DNA from: CAWCAW01 sp963714125
Lineage (GTDB): Bacteria; Actinomycetota; Acidimicrobiia; Acidimicrobiales; UBA8190
Assembly: GCA_963714125.1 (NCBI GenBank)
Contig: OY970234.1
Location: 3,410,001-3,474,000, forward strand
Direction: 5' to 3'
Length of the DNA stretch: 64,000 nt
A program made the translations under genes and the position numbers. A model generated the notes under the pieces. It worked only from the letters and a program-made list of their open reading frames with translations, was not told the DNA's origin and searched no databases. Positions 33,911 through 42,439 of this stretch are shown piece after piece (position 1 is the stretch's first letter; each line of letters begins with the position of its first letter).

Positions 33911-35113
33911 TCAGGGCGCCAGGTGGTCCAGACCGAACAACTTGCGTGCGTTGCCCCGCACGATCTTGCGGCGGGTGTCGTCGTCGAGATGGGCCATCTG
34001 GCGCTCGGCAATCTCCCGGGTGTGGGGCCAAGTGGAGTCCGAGTGTGGGTAGTCCGACTCGTAGGTGATGTTGTCGACGCCGATCTCCTCCACCGAGCGC
34101 AAGCCGTGCGCATCGTTGAAGAAGCAGCCGTAGATCTGGCGACGGAAGTAGGTCGAGGGAGGCTCAGGGATCTTGTCGGCCACCCCACCCCAACCGCGGT
34201 TCTCGTCCCACACGATGTCGGCGCGCTCGAGGATGTACGGGATCCAGCCGATCTGGCCCTCGGAGTAGGCCAGCTTCAAGTCGGGGAAGCGCACCAAAAC
34301 ACCGGAGAATAAGTAGTCGACCACCGAAAAGGTGGCGTTGGTGTGTGTCAGCGTCGACCCCACCGCCGGCGGTGCGTCGGCCGACGTGCTTGGCATCTTC
34401 GACGACGAGCCTATGTGCATGTTGACCACGGTCTTGGTCTCAGAACACGCCCGGAAAAACGGGTCCCAGTAGTTGTTGGGGTCGTGCACCGAAGGCAAGC
34501 CCAGAAAGGGCGGGATCTCGCTGAAGCACACCGCCCGCACGCCTCGCTCGGCGTTGCGTCGCACCTCGGCGCCGGCCAGTTCGGCGTCCCACAGCGGGAC
34601 CAGACACAACGGGATGAGCCGGCCGGCCGATTCGGCACACCACTCCTCGACCATCCAGTCGTTGTAGGCCTTGACGCACAGCAACCCCAGCTCTTTGTCC
34701 TTGGCCTCAGTGAAGGTCTGGCCACAAAAGCGAGGGAACGTCGGAAAGCACAGCTGCGCCTCGGTGTGATTGACGTCCATGTCCTCGAGGCGGGGCTTGA
34801 CCTGGTACGAACCGGGACGCATGTCCTCGTAGGTCACGCCTCGCATGGTGACCTCGTCGCGCGGGATACCCACGGCGCTGTCCACGCGCAGTAACGGCCG
34901 CTTCAGGTCCTCGTAGTACCACCAGTCGGTGGGATTTCCCTCCGAACCAGGCGTGACCGTCAGCTTGCCGCCCACGAACGTGATCTCGCCCATAGGGGCG
35001 CGTACGACGCGTGGACCGATCTCCTTGTACTTGGCCGGCAGCCGGTCCTGCCACACATTGGCCGGCTCGACCACGTGATCGTCGACGGAGATGATCAGGG
35101 GGAGCTCTGCCAT
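33911..35113 (-). CDS. amidohydrolase family protein (ACMSD-like)
   Basis: 400 aa, PF04909-type barrel. The N-terminal metal motif is SVDDHVVEP and the late Asp is in ITYESDYPHSDS. A VVNMHIGSS strand provides a further His. The family includes decarboxylases and hydrolases of ring-cleavage products. Operator copy 3 lies 22 nt before ATG 35113, making this the first gene of a five-gene operon (amidohydrolase, two acyl-CoA dehydrogenases, LLM oxidoreductase, old yellow enzyme). Confidence 0.88.
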   Translation of the reverse strand: MAELPLIISVDDHVVEPANVWQDRLPAKYKEIGPRVVRAPMGEITFVGGKLTVTPGSEGNPTDWWYYEDLKRPLLRVDSAVGIPRDEVTMRGVTYEDMRPGSYQVKPRLEDMDVNHTEAQLCFPTFPRFCGQTFTEAKDKELGLLCVKAYNDWMVEEWCAESAGRLIPLCLVPLWDAELAGAEVRRNAERGVRAVCFSEIPPFLGLPSVHDPNNYWDPFFRACSETKTVVNMHIGSSSKMPSTSADAPPAVGSTLTHTNATFSVVDYLFSGVLVRFPDLKLAYSEGQIGWIPYILERADIVWDENRGWGGVADKIPEPPSTYFRRQIYGCFFNDAHGLRSVEEIGVDNITYESDYPHSDSTWPHTREIAERQMAHLDDDTRRKIVRGNARKLFGLDHLAP

Positions 35114-35135
35114 GACGGCGAGCTTAGCGAGCGAT

Positions 35136-35150
35136 CTGACGACGTGTCAG
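35136..35150. promoter_or_regulatory. CTGAC-N5-GTCAG operator, copy 3 (amidohydrolase operon)
   Basis: CTGACGACGTGTCAG with flanking AT on the left and AT on the right extends the symmetry to AT-CTGAC..GTCAG-AT. It lies 22 nt before ATG 35113. Confidence 0.75.
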
Positions 35151-35185
35151 ATAGTGGTTGGGACCCCTGGGTCGAGCGCCGAGTC

Positions 35186-36337
35186 TCAGGCCGGGCCGTA
35201 GAGCGCATCCACACTGACGTGGGTGGGAGCCGGTTCGGCCGCCGCTGCCGCGGACGCAGGCACCGGCGCCTCGACGGCAGGCGCGGCTGCGGCGGCCGCG
35301 GCCGCCTCGACCGCCTCGGCGGCCAGGCGCTTGCTCGCCGCGGCGCGTAAAGGGGTCATCAGCGGCGACACGTACTTGGAGAAGGCGGCGGCTAAACGCT
35401 TGTGCCCTTCGGTGCTGGGGTAGACACCATCGGCGAGTTCGGCGGGCCGCAGCACGTCGGCCCCTTCCACCAGGATCAGCTTGTCGTCGCCGTTCGCCAC
35501 CAAAGTGCGCACGACCTCTTCCATGGCACCCCGCAGCTCGGCCATCGTCGCGCCCAACGGGTTGGCAACCTCTTCGGCGTCGGGGCGCAGCACCGGGCTC
35601 ATCACCACCACCGGGGTGGCCGGCGGACGACGCCGGATGAGACTGATGAACGCCCGCAACTCCTCGGCCAGCAAGGCAGGCGTGTGAGGCACCTTGCTCC
35701 AGGTATTCATGCCGAAGGCGATGGAGATGATTTCCGCCGGCGTGTTGGCGAGCAGCATGGCTGAGCTCATCTCGGCCCGGGCCGACCCGCTGTAGCCGAG
35801 GTTGCACACCTCGAGACCGAGCTTGCGTCCCGCCACCGCCGGCCACGCCACCGACGGTCCACTGGCCAGCCATCCCTGGGTCACGGCATCGCCGTAGGCG
35901 AGCCAGCGCGGTTGGCGAGGGGCCGGCTCGATATCGGCGTCCACGCCCGCCACCCCCGTGATAACTGGGGCCATGCCTTCGGGGAGGTACACCACCACGG
36001 GCTGGGCGACCGAACCGGTCAGCTCCATTTCGACGATGCCTTCGCCGAGGACGGCCTCCTGCTCGGCGATCTTGGTCGTGCCCCGGTAGGCGACGAAGCT
36101 GCAGCCGGCCGCCTCCCCCCGGTAACCGAAGTTGACGGTGGTGGTCCGGTACCAAATGCGAAGAGTCTTGGCCGCGCCCATCAGCTCGAGGCGCACGCCC
36201 ACGGGGAGACGAGCCGCGCCCCACACATCGGCAGGGAGTTGCTCGGCGGTGGCGGGATCGGCTCGGGGGTAGGGAACCTCGCCCGCAGCCGGCAGCACAC
36301 AGCCGCGCAAGAACGGCTCGGGCTGTTCGGGGCGCAT
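35186..36337 (-). CDS. SGNH/GDSL hydrolase-fold protein lacking catalytic Ser and His
   Basis: 383 aa. An N-terminal jelly-roll-like domain (about 1-140) precedes an SGNH domain. Block I reads LAYGDAVTQGW, so the nucleophile Ser of GDS is Ala151. Block II NLGYSGSA and block III FGMNTW remain. Block V reads DGVYPSTEGH, so the catalytic His of DGVHP is Tyr306. The C-terminal ~60 residues are Ala/Glu-rich. It is probably a pseudo-enzyme or a binding protein. ATG 36337 is chosen as the last start before the fold; it is divergent from the NRDE gene. Confidence 0.8.
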   Translation of the reverse strand: MRPEQPEPFLRGCVLPAAGEVPYPRADPATAEQLPADVWGAARLPVGVRLELMGAAKTLRIWYRTTTVNFGYRGEAAGCSFVAYRGTTKIAEQEAVLGEGIVEMELTGSVAQPVVVYLPEGMAPVITGVAGVDADIEPAPRQPRWLAYGDAVTQGWLASGPSVAWPAVAGRKLGLEVCNLGYSGSARAEMSSAMLLANTPAEIISIAFGMNTWSKVPHTPALLAEELRAFISLIRRRPPATPVVVMSPVLRPDAEEVANPLGATMAELRGAMEEVVRTLVANGDDKLILVEGADVLRPAELADGVYPSTEGHKRLAAAFSKYVSPLMTPLRAAASKRLAAEAVEAAAAAAAAPAVEAPVPASAAAAAEPAPTHVSVDALYGPA

Positions 36338-36414
36338 TGCAGTGGTTATCGGCCTCGGACGCCCCGCTCTTGACCCCATCCGGCGGGGCGCGGCGGCCTA
36401 CGGTGACAGGCGCC

Positions 36415-37191
36415 GTGTGCCTTCTCGTGACGGTCTTTGGTGTGGACCCCGACGCCCCGCTGGTGGTGGGCGCCAATCGTGACGAGCGCCTCGACCGACC
36501 GGCCCTGGCCATGACCGTGTTGCGAGCCGGTCACCCCCGCACCCTGGGTGGACTGGATGAAAAAGCCGGCGGCACCTGGCTAGCGATCAACGAATACGGG
36601 GTGGTGGCCGGGCTCACCAACCGGCCCGCGCCCGACGGTGCCGATCCCACCCGCCGGTCGCGCGGCGAGCTACCGCTGGCGCTCAGCGCGCACACCACCG
36701 CGGCGGCGGCCGTGGAGGACTTCGTGACGCACGTCTCCCCCGCCGACTACAACCCGGCGTGGTTGCTGGTGGGCGATGGCGACGACCTGTTCTTCGTGGA
36801 TATCACGGCGGGATCGACACCATCGGTACAGCCTCTCGAGCCCGGGGTGCACATCCTCGAGAACCACCCGCTCGGGATCCGTTCGGCCAAAGCCACCAAC
36901 GTGAGAGCGTTACTGGGCGCCGTCGACATCGGCGACGTGGTTGGAGACGACGGCTTTCGGGCCCGACTGATCACCGTGCTCGCCGACCACAGCGTGCCGA
37001 GCTCAGACGATCCGCCCCCCGTCGTCGAGGCTTTGGCCGCGTGCGTGCACAGCGCGACCTACGGGACGCGCTCGTCGACGATCGTGCGGGTGGGAGCCCG
37101 ACGCCACACGCCCCCCGAGGTCTGGTTCGCCGACGGTCATCCGTGCACGACGCCGTTTGTCAATGCCACCGCCTTGTGGGCAAAAGCCTGA
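36415..37191 (+). CDS. NRDE (TANGO2) family protein
   Basis: 258 aa. The start GTG 36415 gives M-C-L-L-V, the conserved Met-Cys opening of this family, which decides against the longer frame from 36337. The name-giving motif is GANRDERLDRP, followed by GGTWLAINEYGVVAGLTNR. The fold is N-terminal-nucleophile-like; bacterial function is unclear, with proposed heme or lipid handling roles in eukaryotes. Confidence 0.88.
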   Translation: MCLLVTVFGVDPDAPLVVGANRDERLDRPALAMTVLRAGHPRTLGGLDEKAGGTWLAINEYGVVAGLTNRPAPDGADPTRRSRGELPLALSAHTTAAAAVEDFVTHVSPADYNPAWLLVGDGDDLFFVDITAGSTPSVQPLEPGVHILENHPLGIRSAKATNVRALLGAVDIGDVVGDDGFRARLITVLADHSVPSSDDPPPVVEALAACVHSATYGTRSSTIVRVGARRHTPPEVWFADGHPCTTPFVNATALWAKA

Positions 37192-37197
37192 TGGCGG

Positions 37198-37566
37198 TTA
37201 CTTCGTCTTGCGCAGGTAGATGGCGATCTGCGCGATGTGTCGTTCGGCGTCGAGGTCGAAAACCAATACCTCAGCGGTGTGCAACGGAGCTCCGTCGATC
37301 TCCACCGTTTCGGTGAGCTCGGCCAGCACCGTGGAGCCGTCGGTGCCGGTAGGCAGGATCCGGTGTACTTCCATGTGATAGCCGGGCAAGCTCGGCATCA
37401 GCTCGGAAAGGAACTCCACATACGGGTCGCGCCCTCGGTACGTGTCGCCGTAGGGGCCGAGGCGCACGACATCGGTGGCGAGGAGTTCGTGTACGGCCGG
37501 CCAGTCGTGGGCCACGAGGCGTTCAAGGTACCGCCGCACCACAGCGTCGGGAGACAACGTGCTCAT
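37198..37566 (-). CDS. SnoaL/NTF2-like protein
   Basis: 122 aa. A cone-shaped NTF2 fold is suggested by VVRRYLERLVAHDWPAVHEL, GPYGDTYRGRDPYVEFL and the closing strands. ATG 37566 overlaps the stop of the acyl-CoA dehydrogenase (ATGA). The family includes ketosteroid isomerase-like and polyketide-cyclase-like enzymes; coupling to two dehydrogenases suggests work on the same substrate. Confidence 0.8.
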   Translation of the reverse strand: MSTLSPDAVVRRYLERLVAHDWPAVHELLATDVVRLGPYGDTYRGRDPYVEFLSELMPSLPGYHMEVHRILPTGTDGSTVLAELTETVEIDGAPLHTAEVLVFDLDAERHIAQIAIYLRKTK

Positions 37567-38612
37567 GATCCCTTGGATGCTACGCGTGCGGCCACCAGCG
37601 AGCTGAGCAGCGCGGCGCGATGGCTGGCCGCATCTCCCCACGCCGCGGCCAGCGCCCACGCCGGTTTCATCCACAGATGGAGATCGTGCTCCCACGTGTA
37701 CCCGATGGCGCCATGGACCTGTAGCGCGGCACGCGCCGCATTGGTGGCGGCGTCCGATGACAGTGCCTTCGCCATAGACGCGTGCATGGCGGCGTCAGGA
37801 TCGGCCCGGTCGAGCGACCACGCCGCCCGGTACACAGCAGGACGAGCGAACTCGAGTTGCACCAGCGCGTCGGCCAGCAAGTGCTTCACCGCCTGGAAGG
37901 ACCCGATCGCTTTTCCGAACTGCTGTCGCGCCATGGCGTACTCGCTGGCCATGGCAATGAGCCGGTCGGCCACACCGAGCAACAGCGCCCCGGTTCCCAT
38001 GGCGGCGCGCGCCTCCACACCGGCGAGGCAACGAGCCGCCTCGGCTCCCGACGCCAGCAACGTGGCCGCCGACGGCTCCCACACCACCGCAGCGAGCCGG
38101 CGCGCGCCGTCGAGCGAAGGGCGCGCCGTGCACGGCACGGCGGAGGAGTCGAGCGCATGCACCTCACCGTTGCGTTCGAGAAGAAGCAGATCGGAATGGG
38201 CGGCGGCGGGTACGGCGGCCATGGCCGCCAACCCCACCGTGGCCAGCGACTCGCCGGCCACCACCCGGGGGAGCCACTGGTCCCGACATCGCGCCGCGGC
38301 TTCGCCGGGGACGTCGACGAGCAGAGGCACGGCCAGGCCGGTGGTCTCGAGCAGCGGTTCGGGCAGCCCGGCCCGGCCGGCCTCCTCGAGCAAGAGCACC
38401 AGATCGACGAGCCCGAGTCCGAGGCCGCCGTGGGCCTCGGGGACGGTGAGCCCCACCACTCCCATGTCGGCCAGGGCCCGCCAACGCTCGGTCGACCAAC
38501 CCCGTTCTGACGCCCATGCGCTGCGCACGTCAGCGGGCGTGCACTGTTTTTCGGCCCAGGCGCGCAGCTGGGCGCGGAATTCGAGCTGGTTCTCGTCGAA
38601 GGCGAACTGCAT
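37563..38612 (-). CDS. acyl-CoA dehydrogenase, small subunit type (second pair)
   Basis: 349 aa, from ATG 38612. MARQQFGKAIGSFQAVKHLL and LQVHGAIGYTWEHDLHLWMK mark the C-terminal domain; the middle domain is short. It follows the longer partner by 14 nt, repeating the long-short layout at 31659-33856. Together they probably form a heteromeric FadE enzyme of the steroid type. Confidence 0.88.
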   Translation of the reverse strand: MQFAFDENQLEFRAQLRAWAEKQCTPADVRSAWASERGWSTERWRALADMGVVGLTVPEAHGGLGLGLVDLVLLLEEAGRAGLPEPLLETTGLAVPLLVDVPGEAAARCRDQWLPRVVAGESLATVGLAAMAAVPAAAHSDLLLLERNGEVHALDSSAVPCTARPSLDGARRLAAVVWEPSAATLLASGAEAARCLAGVEARAAMGTGALLLGVADRLIAMASEYAMARQQFGKAIGSFQAVKHLLADALVQLEFARPAVYRAAWSLDRADPDAAMHASMAKALSSDAATNAARAALQVHGAIGYTWEHDLHLWMKPAWALAAAWGDAASHRAALLSSLVAARVASKGS

Positions 38613-38626
38613 GACGCCGCGCCCGG

Positions 38627-39790
38627 TCAGCCCCGGGGCAGACCGAGCACGCGCTCGGCCACCACGTTGCGTTGGATCTCGTTGGTACCGGCGTAGATGG
38701 GACCGGCCAACGCGAAGAGGAACCCGTCGAGCCACGGGGGCGGACGACCGTCGCCACCGAGGAGCTCGGCCTGGTCCCCCAGGAGATCCAAGGCAGCGCC
38801 GTGGATGGCCAAGTCCGTCTCGGACCAGAACAGCTTGTTCATGGACGCTTCGGGCCCGACCGATCCCCCGTTCAGGACCCGCGTGACGGTCCAATACGTG
38901 TGCAGCCGGTAGGCCTCGGCGCGCGTGTACGCGGCGGCAACCGCATCGGCATTGCGCTGAGCGCGTGACGGGTCCGTCGTGAGGCACTGCGCGTACAGCG
39001 ATACCAATCGGTCGGCGGCTTCGGTGTAGCGGGCGGGGCTGCGCAACGACAATCCTCGTTCGGACCCCGAGGTCGCCATGGCCACCTCCCACCCGCGGTT
39101 CACGTCGCCGAGCACCTGGGATTCGTCGATCTCGACGCCGTCGAAAAAAACCTCGGCGAAACCGGTTTCGCCATCGAGCTGCGCGATAGGACGCACCGTC
39201 ACTCCGGGTGCATCCAGGGGGATGAGGAAGTACGTCAGGCCGCGGTGACGCTCGGCGTCGGGATCGGTGCGGAACAACCCGAACATGTAATGGGCGAAAG
39301 CGCCGCGCGAGGCCCAGGTCTTTTGCCCGTCGAGCACCCATGTTCCGGGCCGAGCCAGACGCGCCCGGCTACGGATGCCGGCGAGGTCGCTGCCGGCGTC
39401 GGGCTCGGACCATCCCTGACACCAGATCTCCTCGCCGCTCGCCATGGGAAGGAGATAGCGCGCCTTCTGCTCATCGGTCCCGAACTCGAACAAGGTCGGG
39501 GCCAGCAAGAAGATGCCGTTCTGGTTGACGCGCGTGGGGGCCTGAGCCCGGTAGTACTCCTCCTCGAAGATGAGCCATTCGAAGAGACCCAGGGCCCGGC
39601 CCCCGTACTCCTCGGGCCACGCCACCACCGACCAGCGGGCGTCGAACATGGTGCGCTCCCACAGGCGATGGGCCTCGAAGCCTTCGGCGGTGTCCAGTGA
39701 CGCCAGTGGCTGCTGGGGCACGTGGTGTTCCAGCCAGGACCGCACTTCAGCGCGCAACTGCTCCTGCTCGGCGGTGTCGGTCAGGTCCAT
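38627..39790 (-). CDS. acyl-CoA dehydrogenase, large subunit type (second pair)
   Basis: 387 aa from ATG 39790. Marks are WCQGWSEPDAGSDLAGIRSR, LDGQKTWASRG and the C-terminal AGTNEIQRNVVAERVLGLPR. It is the first gene of a three-gene unit with the short partner and the SnoaL-like gene. A longer upstream frame (to 39937) is rejected because the family begins MDLTDTAEQ. No operator copy was found upstream. Confidence 0.9.
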   Translation of the reverse strand: MDLTDTAEQEQLRAEVRSWLEHHVPQQPLASLDTAEGFEAHRLWERTMFDARWSVVAWPEEYGGRALGLFEWLIFEEEYYRAQAPTRVNQNGIFLLAPTLFEFGTDEQKARYLLPMASGEEIWCQGWSEPDAGSDLAGIRSRARLARPGTWVLDGQKTWASRGAFAHYMFGLFRTDPDAERHRGLTYFLIPLDAPGVTVRPIAQLDGETGFAEVFFDGVEIDESQVLGDVNRGWEVAMATSGSERGLSLRSPARYTEAADRLVSLYAQCLTTDPSRAQRNADAVAAAYTRAEAYRLHTYWTVTRVLNGGSVGPEASMNKLFWSETDLAIHGAALDLLGDQAELLGGDGRPPPWLDGFLFALAGPIYAGTNEIQRNVVAERVLGLPRG

Positions 39791-39865
39791 CGGGACGGAA
39801 TCTCGCACACCGACTATTTTTTGGCCACTTACAGCAACCGGTATGGACAATTCGGGAGGCGGACG

Positions 39866-40693
39866 ATGAGCGACGTGCAACAGGGCCACGACTGGTGGAT
39901 CGCAGGGGACGGCAAGTGGTACCCGCCCGAACGCCACCCCAACTACGTCGCTCCTTCGGCCGCTCCGCCGCCGCCTTCATCGGCGCCGCCGCCTCCGTCG
40001 TCGTCGGCTCCCCCACCGCCCCTGTCGGCGACCACCACTTCCGGCGCCGCCACCGGAACCGACGCCACTGCCACCGCTACGGCCACGGCGGAGACGACCT
40101 CGGCACTACCGCCCAACCCGCCGGCCGGCACGCCGGCGGGTTGGTACCTGGATCCGACCGATCCTTCGCTGGCGCGGCTTTGGGATGGGACGGCTTGGAC
40201 CGACAGTCGCTCCACCGATTCCGCCAGTGAGCAGCAGCAACCGCAACAACCGCAGTCGTCGCTCCCCGTCCTGGCTCCATCGACGGCGATGGTCGCTCCG
40301 GGTGGTCCGTGGGCGGGGCCGACTCGGGCCATTCCGAGGATCAGGAACCCGTGGATCGTTGTTTTGCTCTACATCGTGACGGCCGGTATCTACGGCCTCT
40401 ACTGGTGGTACATGACGTACAAGGAGATGCAGGACTACTCCAACCGAGGAATCGGCGGCGTGGTCGGATTGGCCCTGGCCTTCACTATCACGCCGATGAA
40501 CTGGTTCGTGTTGCCCTCGGAGGTCGGGAATTTGTACGCGGCCGACGGTATGGCCAAGCCCGTCCAGGGGACGACAGGGCTTTGGTTCATTCTCCCCATC
40601 GTCGGTGCATTGGTGTGGGTCCTCCAGGTGCAAGGTGCGCTCAATAAGTACTGGACCGCGCACGGTTTCTACACGGGCCAGAGCAGCATCTGA
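39866..40693 (+). CDS. DUF2510/DUF4234 membrane protein
   Basis: 275 aa. The N-terminus HDWWIAGDGKWYPPERHPNY is typical of Acidimicrobiia. A Pro/Ser/Thr-rich linker (about 30-85) and a DUF2510 motif AGWYLDPTDPSLARLWDG (about 95-112) follow. The C-terminal half is a DUF4234-type membrane domain with about three helices. ATG 39866 has GGGAGG upstream. Function unknown; probably envelope-associated. Confidence 0.82.
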   Translation: MSDVQQGHDWWIAGDGKWYPPERHPNYVAPSAAPPPPSSAPPPPSSSAPPPPLSATTTSGAATGTDATATATATAETTSALPPNPPAGTPAGWYLDPTDPSLARLWDGTAWTDSRSTDSASEQQQPQQPQSSLPVLAPSTAMVAPGGPWAGPTRAIPRIRNPWIVVLLYIVTAGIYGLYWWYMTYKEMQDYSNRGIGGVVGLALAFTITPMNWFVLPSEVGNLYAADGMAKPVQGTTGLWFILPIVGALVWVLQVQGALNKYWTAHGFYTGQSSI

Positions 40694-40715
40694 ACGCCCG
40701 ACCAGCGCCGGGGAC

Positions 40716-40730
40716 CTGACACAGGGTCAG
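40716..40730. promoter_or_regulatory. CTGAC-N5-GTCAG operator, copy 4 (thiolase promoter)
   Basis: CTGACACAGGGTCAG with 5-bp perfect arms lies 21 nt before the thiolase ATG at 40752. Confidence 0.72.
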
Positions 40731-40751
40731 ATCCCCGGCCACAATGGAGCC

Positions 40752-41906
40752 ATGCCCACCGCCGTCATCGTCGATGCCGTCCGCACTCCGGTAGGCCGCC
40801 GGGGTGGCCGCTTGTCGGGCTGGCACCCTGTCGACCTGGCCGCCCAACCGCTGCGGGCGCTCGTGGAGCGCTCGGGGCTCGACCCGGCCCTGATCGAAGA
40901 CGTGATCATGGGCTGCACCATGACCGTGGGCGAGCAGGCCATGAACATCGGTCGCAACGCCGCGCTGGCGGCCGGCTTCCCCGACACGGTGCCGGGCACG
41001 ACAGTGGACCGACAGTGCGGCTCGGCCCAGCAGGCCGTGCACTTCGCCGCCCAAGCCGTGATGTCAGGCGCCATGGACATCGTCATCGGTGCCGGTATCG
41101 AGTCGATGTCGCGGGTGCCCATCGGATCGACGACCGAGCCTGGCCCGGGTGAGGCCTACGGCCCGACCGTGCTGGGTCGTTTCGACTTCATCCACCAAGG
41201 ACTGTCCGCCGAAGAGATCGCCCGGCGATGGCACATCGAGCGAGCCGACATGGACGCCTACGCGCTGCAGTCACACCGTCGCGCCGCCACGGCTCAGGAC
41301 GAGGGTCGCTTCGAAAACGAGATGATCACGCTGTCCTCCCCGGGTCCCGACGGCACTGACATGCTGGCCTTCGACGAAGGAGTGCGGCGCGAAACGAGCC
41401 TCGAGAAGTTGGCCGGCCTAGCCCCCGCCTTCATCGAGAACGGCACCATCACGGCCGGCTCCTCGTCCCAGATCTCCGACGGTGCCGCCGCCGTGTTGGT
41501 CATGAGCGAAGAACGCGCCGCCGCACTTGGACTTCGCCCCCGCGCTCGCTTCCACACCTTCGCGGTGGCGGCCAACGATCCGGTCATCATGCTCACCGCC
41601 CCCATCCCCGCCACCCGCCTGGTGTTGGAAAAGGCCAAGTTGTCGCTCGATCAGATGGATGTCATCGAGATCAACGAGGCGTTCGCCTCGGTCGTGCTGG
41701 CCTGGGAGCGCGAGCTGCATCCGGACATGGCCAAGGTGAACGTCAACGGCGGCGCCATCGCCATCGGGCATCCCACCGGTTGTTCGGGGGCACGACTGAT
41801 GGCCACCATGCTCAACGAGCTCGAGCGCACCGGTGGCCGCTACGCCTTGCAGACGATGTGCGAGGGCGGCGGCCAGGCCAACGCCACCATCATCGAACGG
41901 CTGTAG
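40752..41906 (+). CDS. acetyl-CoA C-acyltransferase (thiolase), FadA6/FadA5-like
   Basis: 384 aa with a full catalytic set: C89 in DRQCGSAQQ, H340 in AIAIGHPTGCSG and C370 in MCEGGGQ. It cleaves a 3-ketoacyl-CoA with CoA. ATG 40752 (GGAG just upstream) is preferred over a long N-terminal extension. Mycobacterial FadA6 belongs to the same ring C/D degradation regulon as ipdABC. The operator shared with the echA20-ipdABC-like operon supports that role here, but FadA5 or a general thiolase cannot be excluded. Confidence 0.9.
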   Translation: MPTAVIVDAVRTPVGRRGGRLSGWHPVDLAAQPLRALVERSGLDPALIEDVIMGCTMTVGEQAMNIGRNAALAAGFPDTVPGTTVDRQCGSAQQAVHFAAQAVMSGAMDIVIGAGIESMSRVPIGSTTEPGPGEAYGPTVLGRFDFIHQGLSAEEIARRWHIERADMDAYALQSHRRAATAQDEGRFENEMITLSSPGPDGTDMLAFDEGVRRETSLEKLAGLAPAFIENGTITAGSSSQISDGAAAVLVMSEERAAALGLRPRARFHTFAVAANDPVIMLTAPIPATRLVLEKAKLSLDQMDVIEINEAFASVVLAWERELHPDMAKVNVNGGAIAIGHPTGCSGARLMATMLNELERTGGRYALQTMCEGGGQANATIIERL

Positions 41907-42384
41907 GTCCCACCCGACGCCAATAGATGATGGCGTCCTCGCCTTCGACGGCTTCAGGGATGCGTCCGATCTGGATCCAGCCGAGCTCCTCGTAGAGAGC
42001 GCGCGCCGGGTTTGACTCGAACACCAAGTTGAACTGAATGGCGTCGAAGCCGAGCGACGGGGCCCGCTCGATGGAGTCCTCCACCAGCATTCGACCGATG
42101 CCTCGCCGGCGATAGGCACCCGTGACGAAGTACCCGGCGTTGGCGATGTGGGCGGCACGCCCCAGGAAGTTGGGTTTGAGGTGATAAGCGCCGGCGATGT
42201 CGTCGCCGAGGCGCGCCACCACCACGGCGGTGACCTTGAGCCAGCTGGCGGTGAAGACCTCGGGGGTGAGCGGAGGCGCTTGCGGATACCCCTCTCGGCG
42301 CTCGACAATCTCGGCAAAAAGCTCGAAGAGCCGGTCGTGCTCATCGGGCCGCAGGAGGCCGAGGGCTACGGGAGGATCAGACAT
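41890..42384 (-). CDS. GNAT family N-acetyltransferase
   Basis: 164 aa. The acetyl-CoA binding motif is YRRRGIGRMLVEDSIERA and the C-terminal NLVFESNPARALYEELGW strand is typical. ATG 42384 chosen. Its stop codon end overlaps the thiolase gene by 17 bp in convergent orientation, so transcripts of both overlap. Substrate unknown. Confidence 0.85.
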   Translation of the reverse strand: MSDPPVALGLLRPDEHDRLFELFAEIVERREGYPQAPPLTPEVFTASWLKVTAVVVARLGDDIAGAYHLKPNFLGRAAHIANAGYFVTGAYRRRGIGRMLVEDSIERAPSLGFDAIQFNLVFESNPARALYEELGWIQIGRIPEAVEGEDAIIYWRRVGPTAVR

Positions 42385-42439
42385 CGGTCGGAGACGGGGC
42401 GATGGTGGTGACGGGGCGAGGGCGATCGATGCAGCGGGC

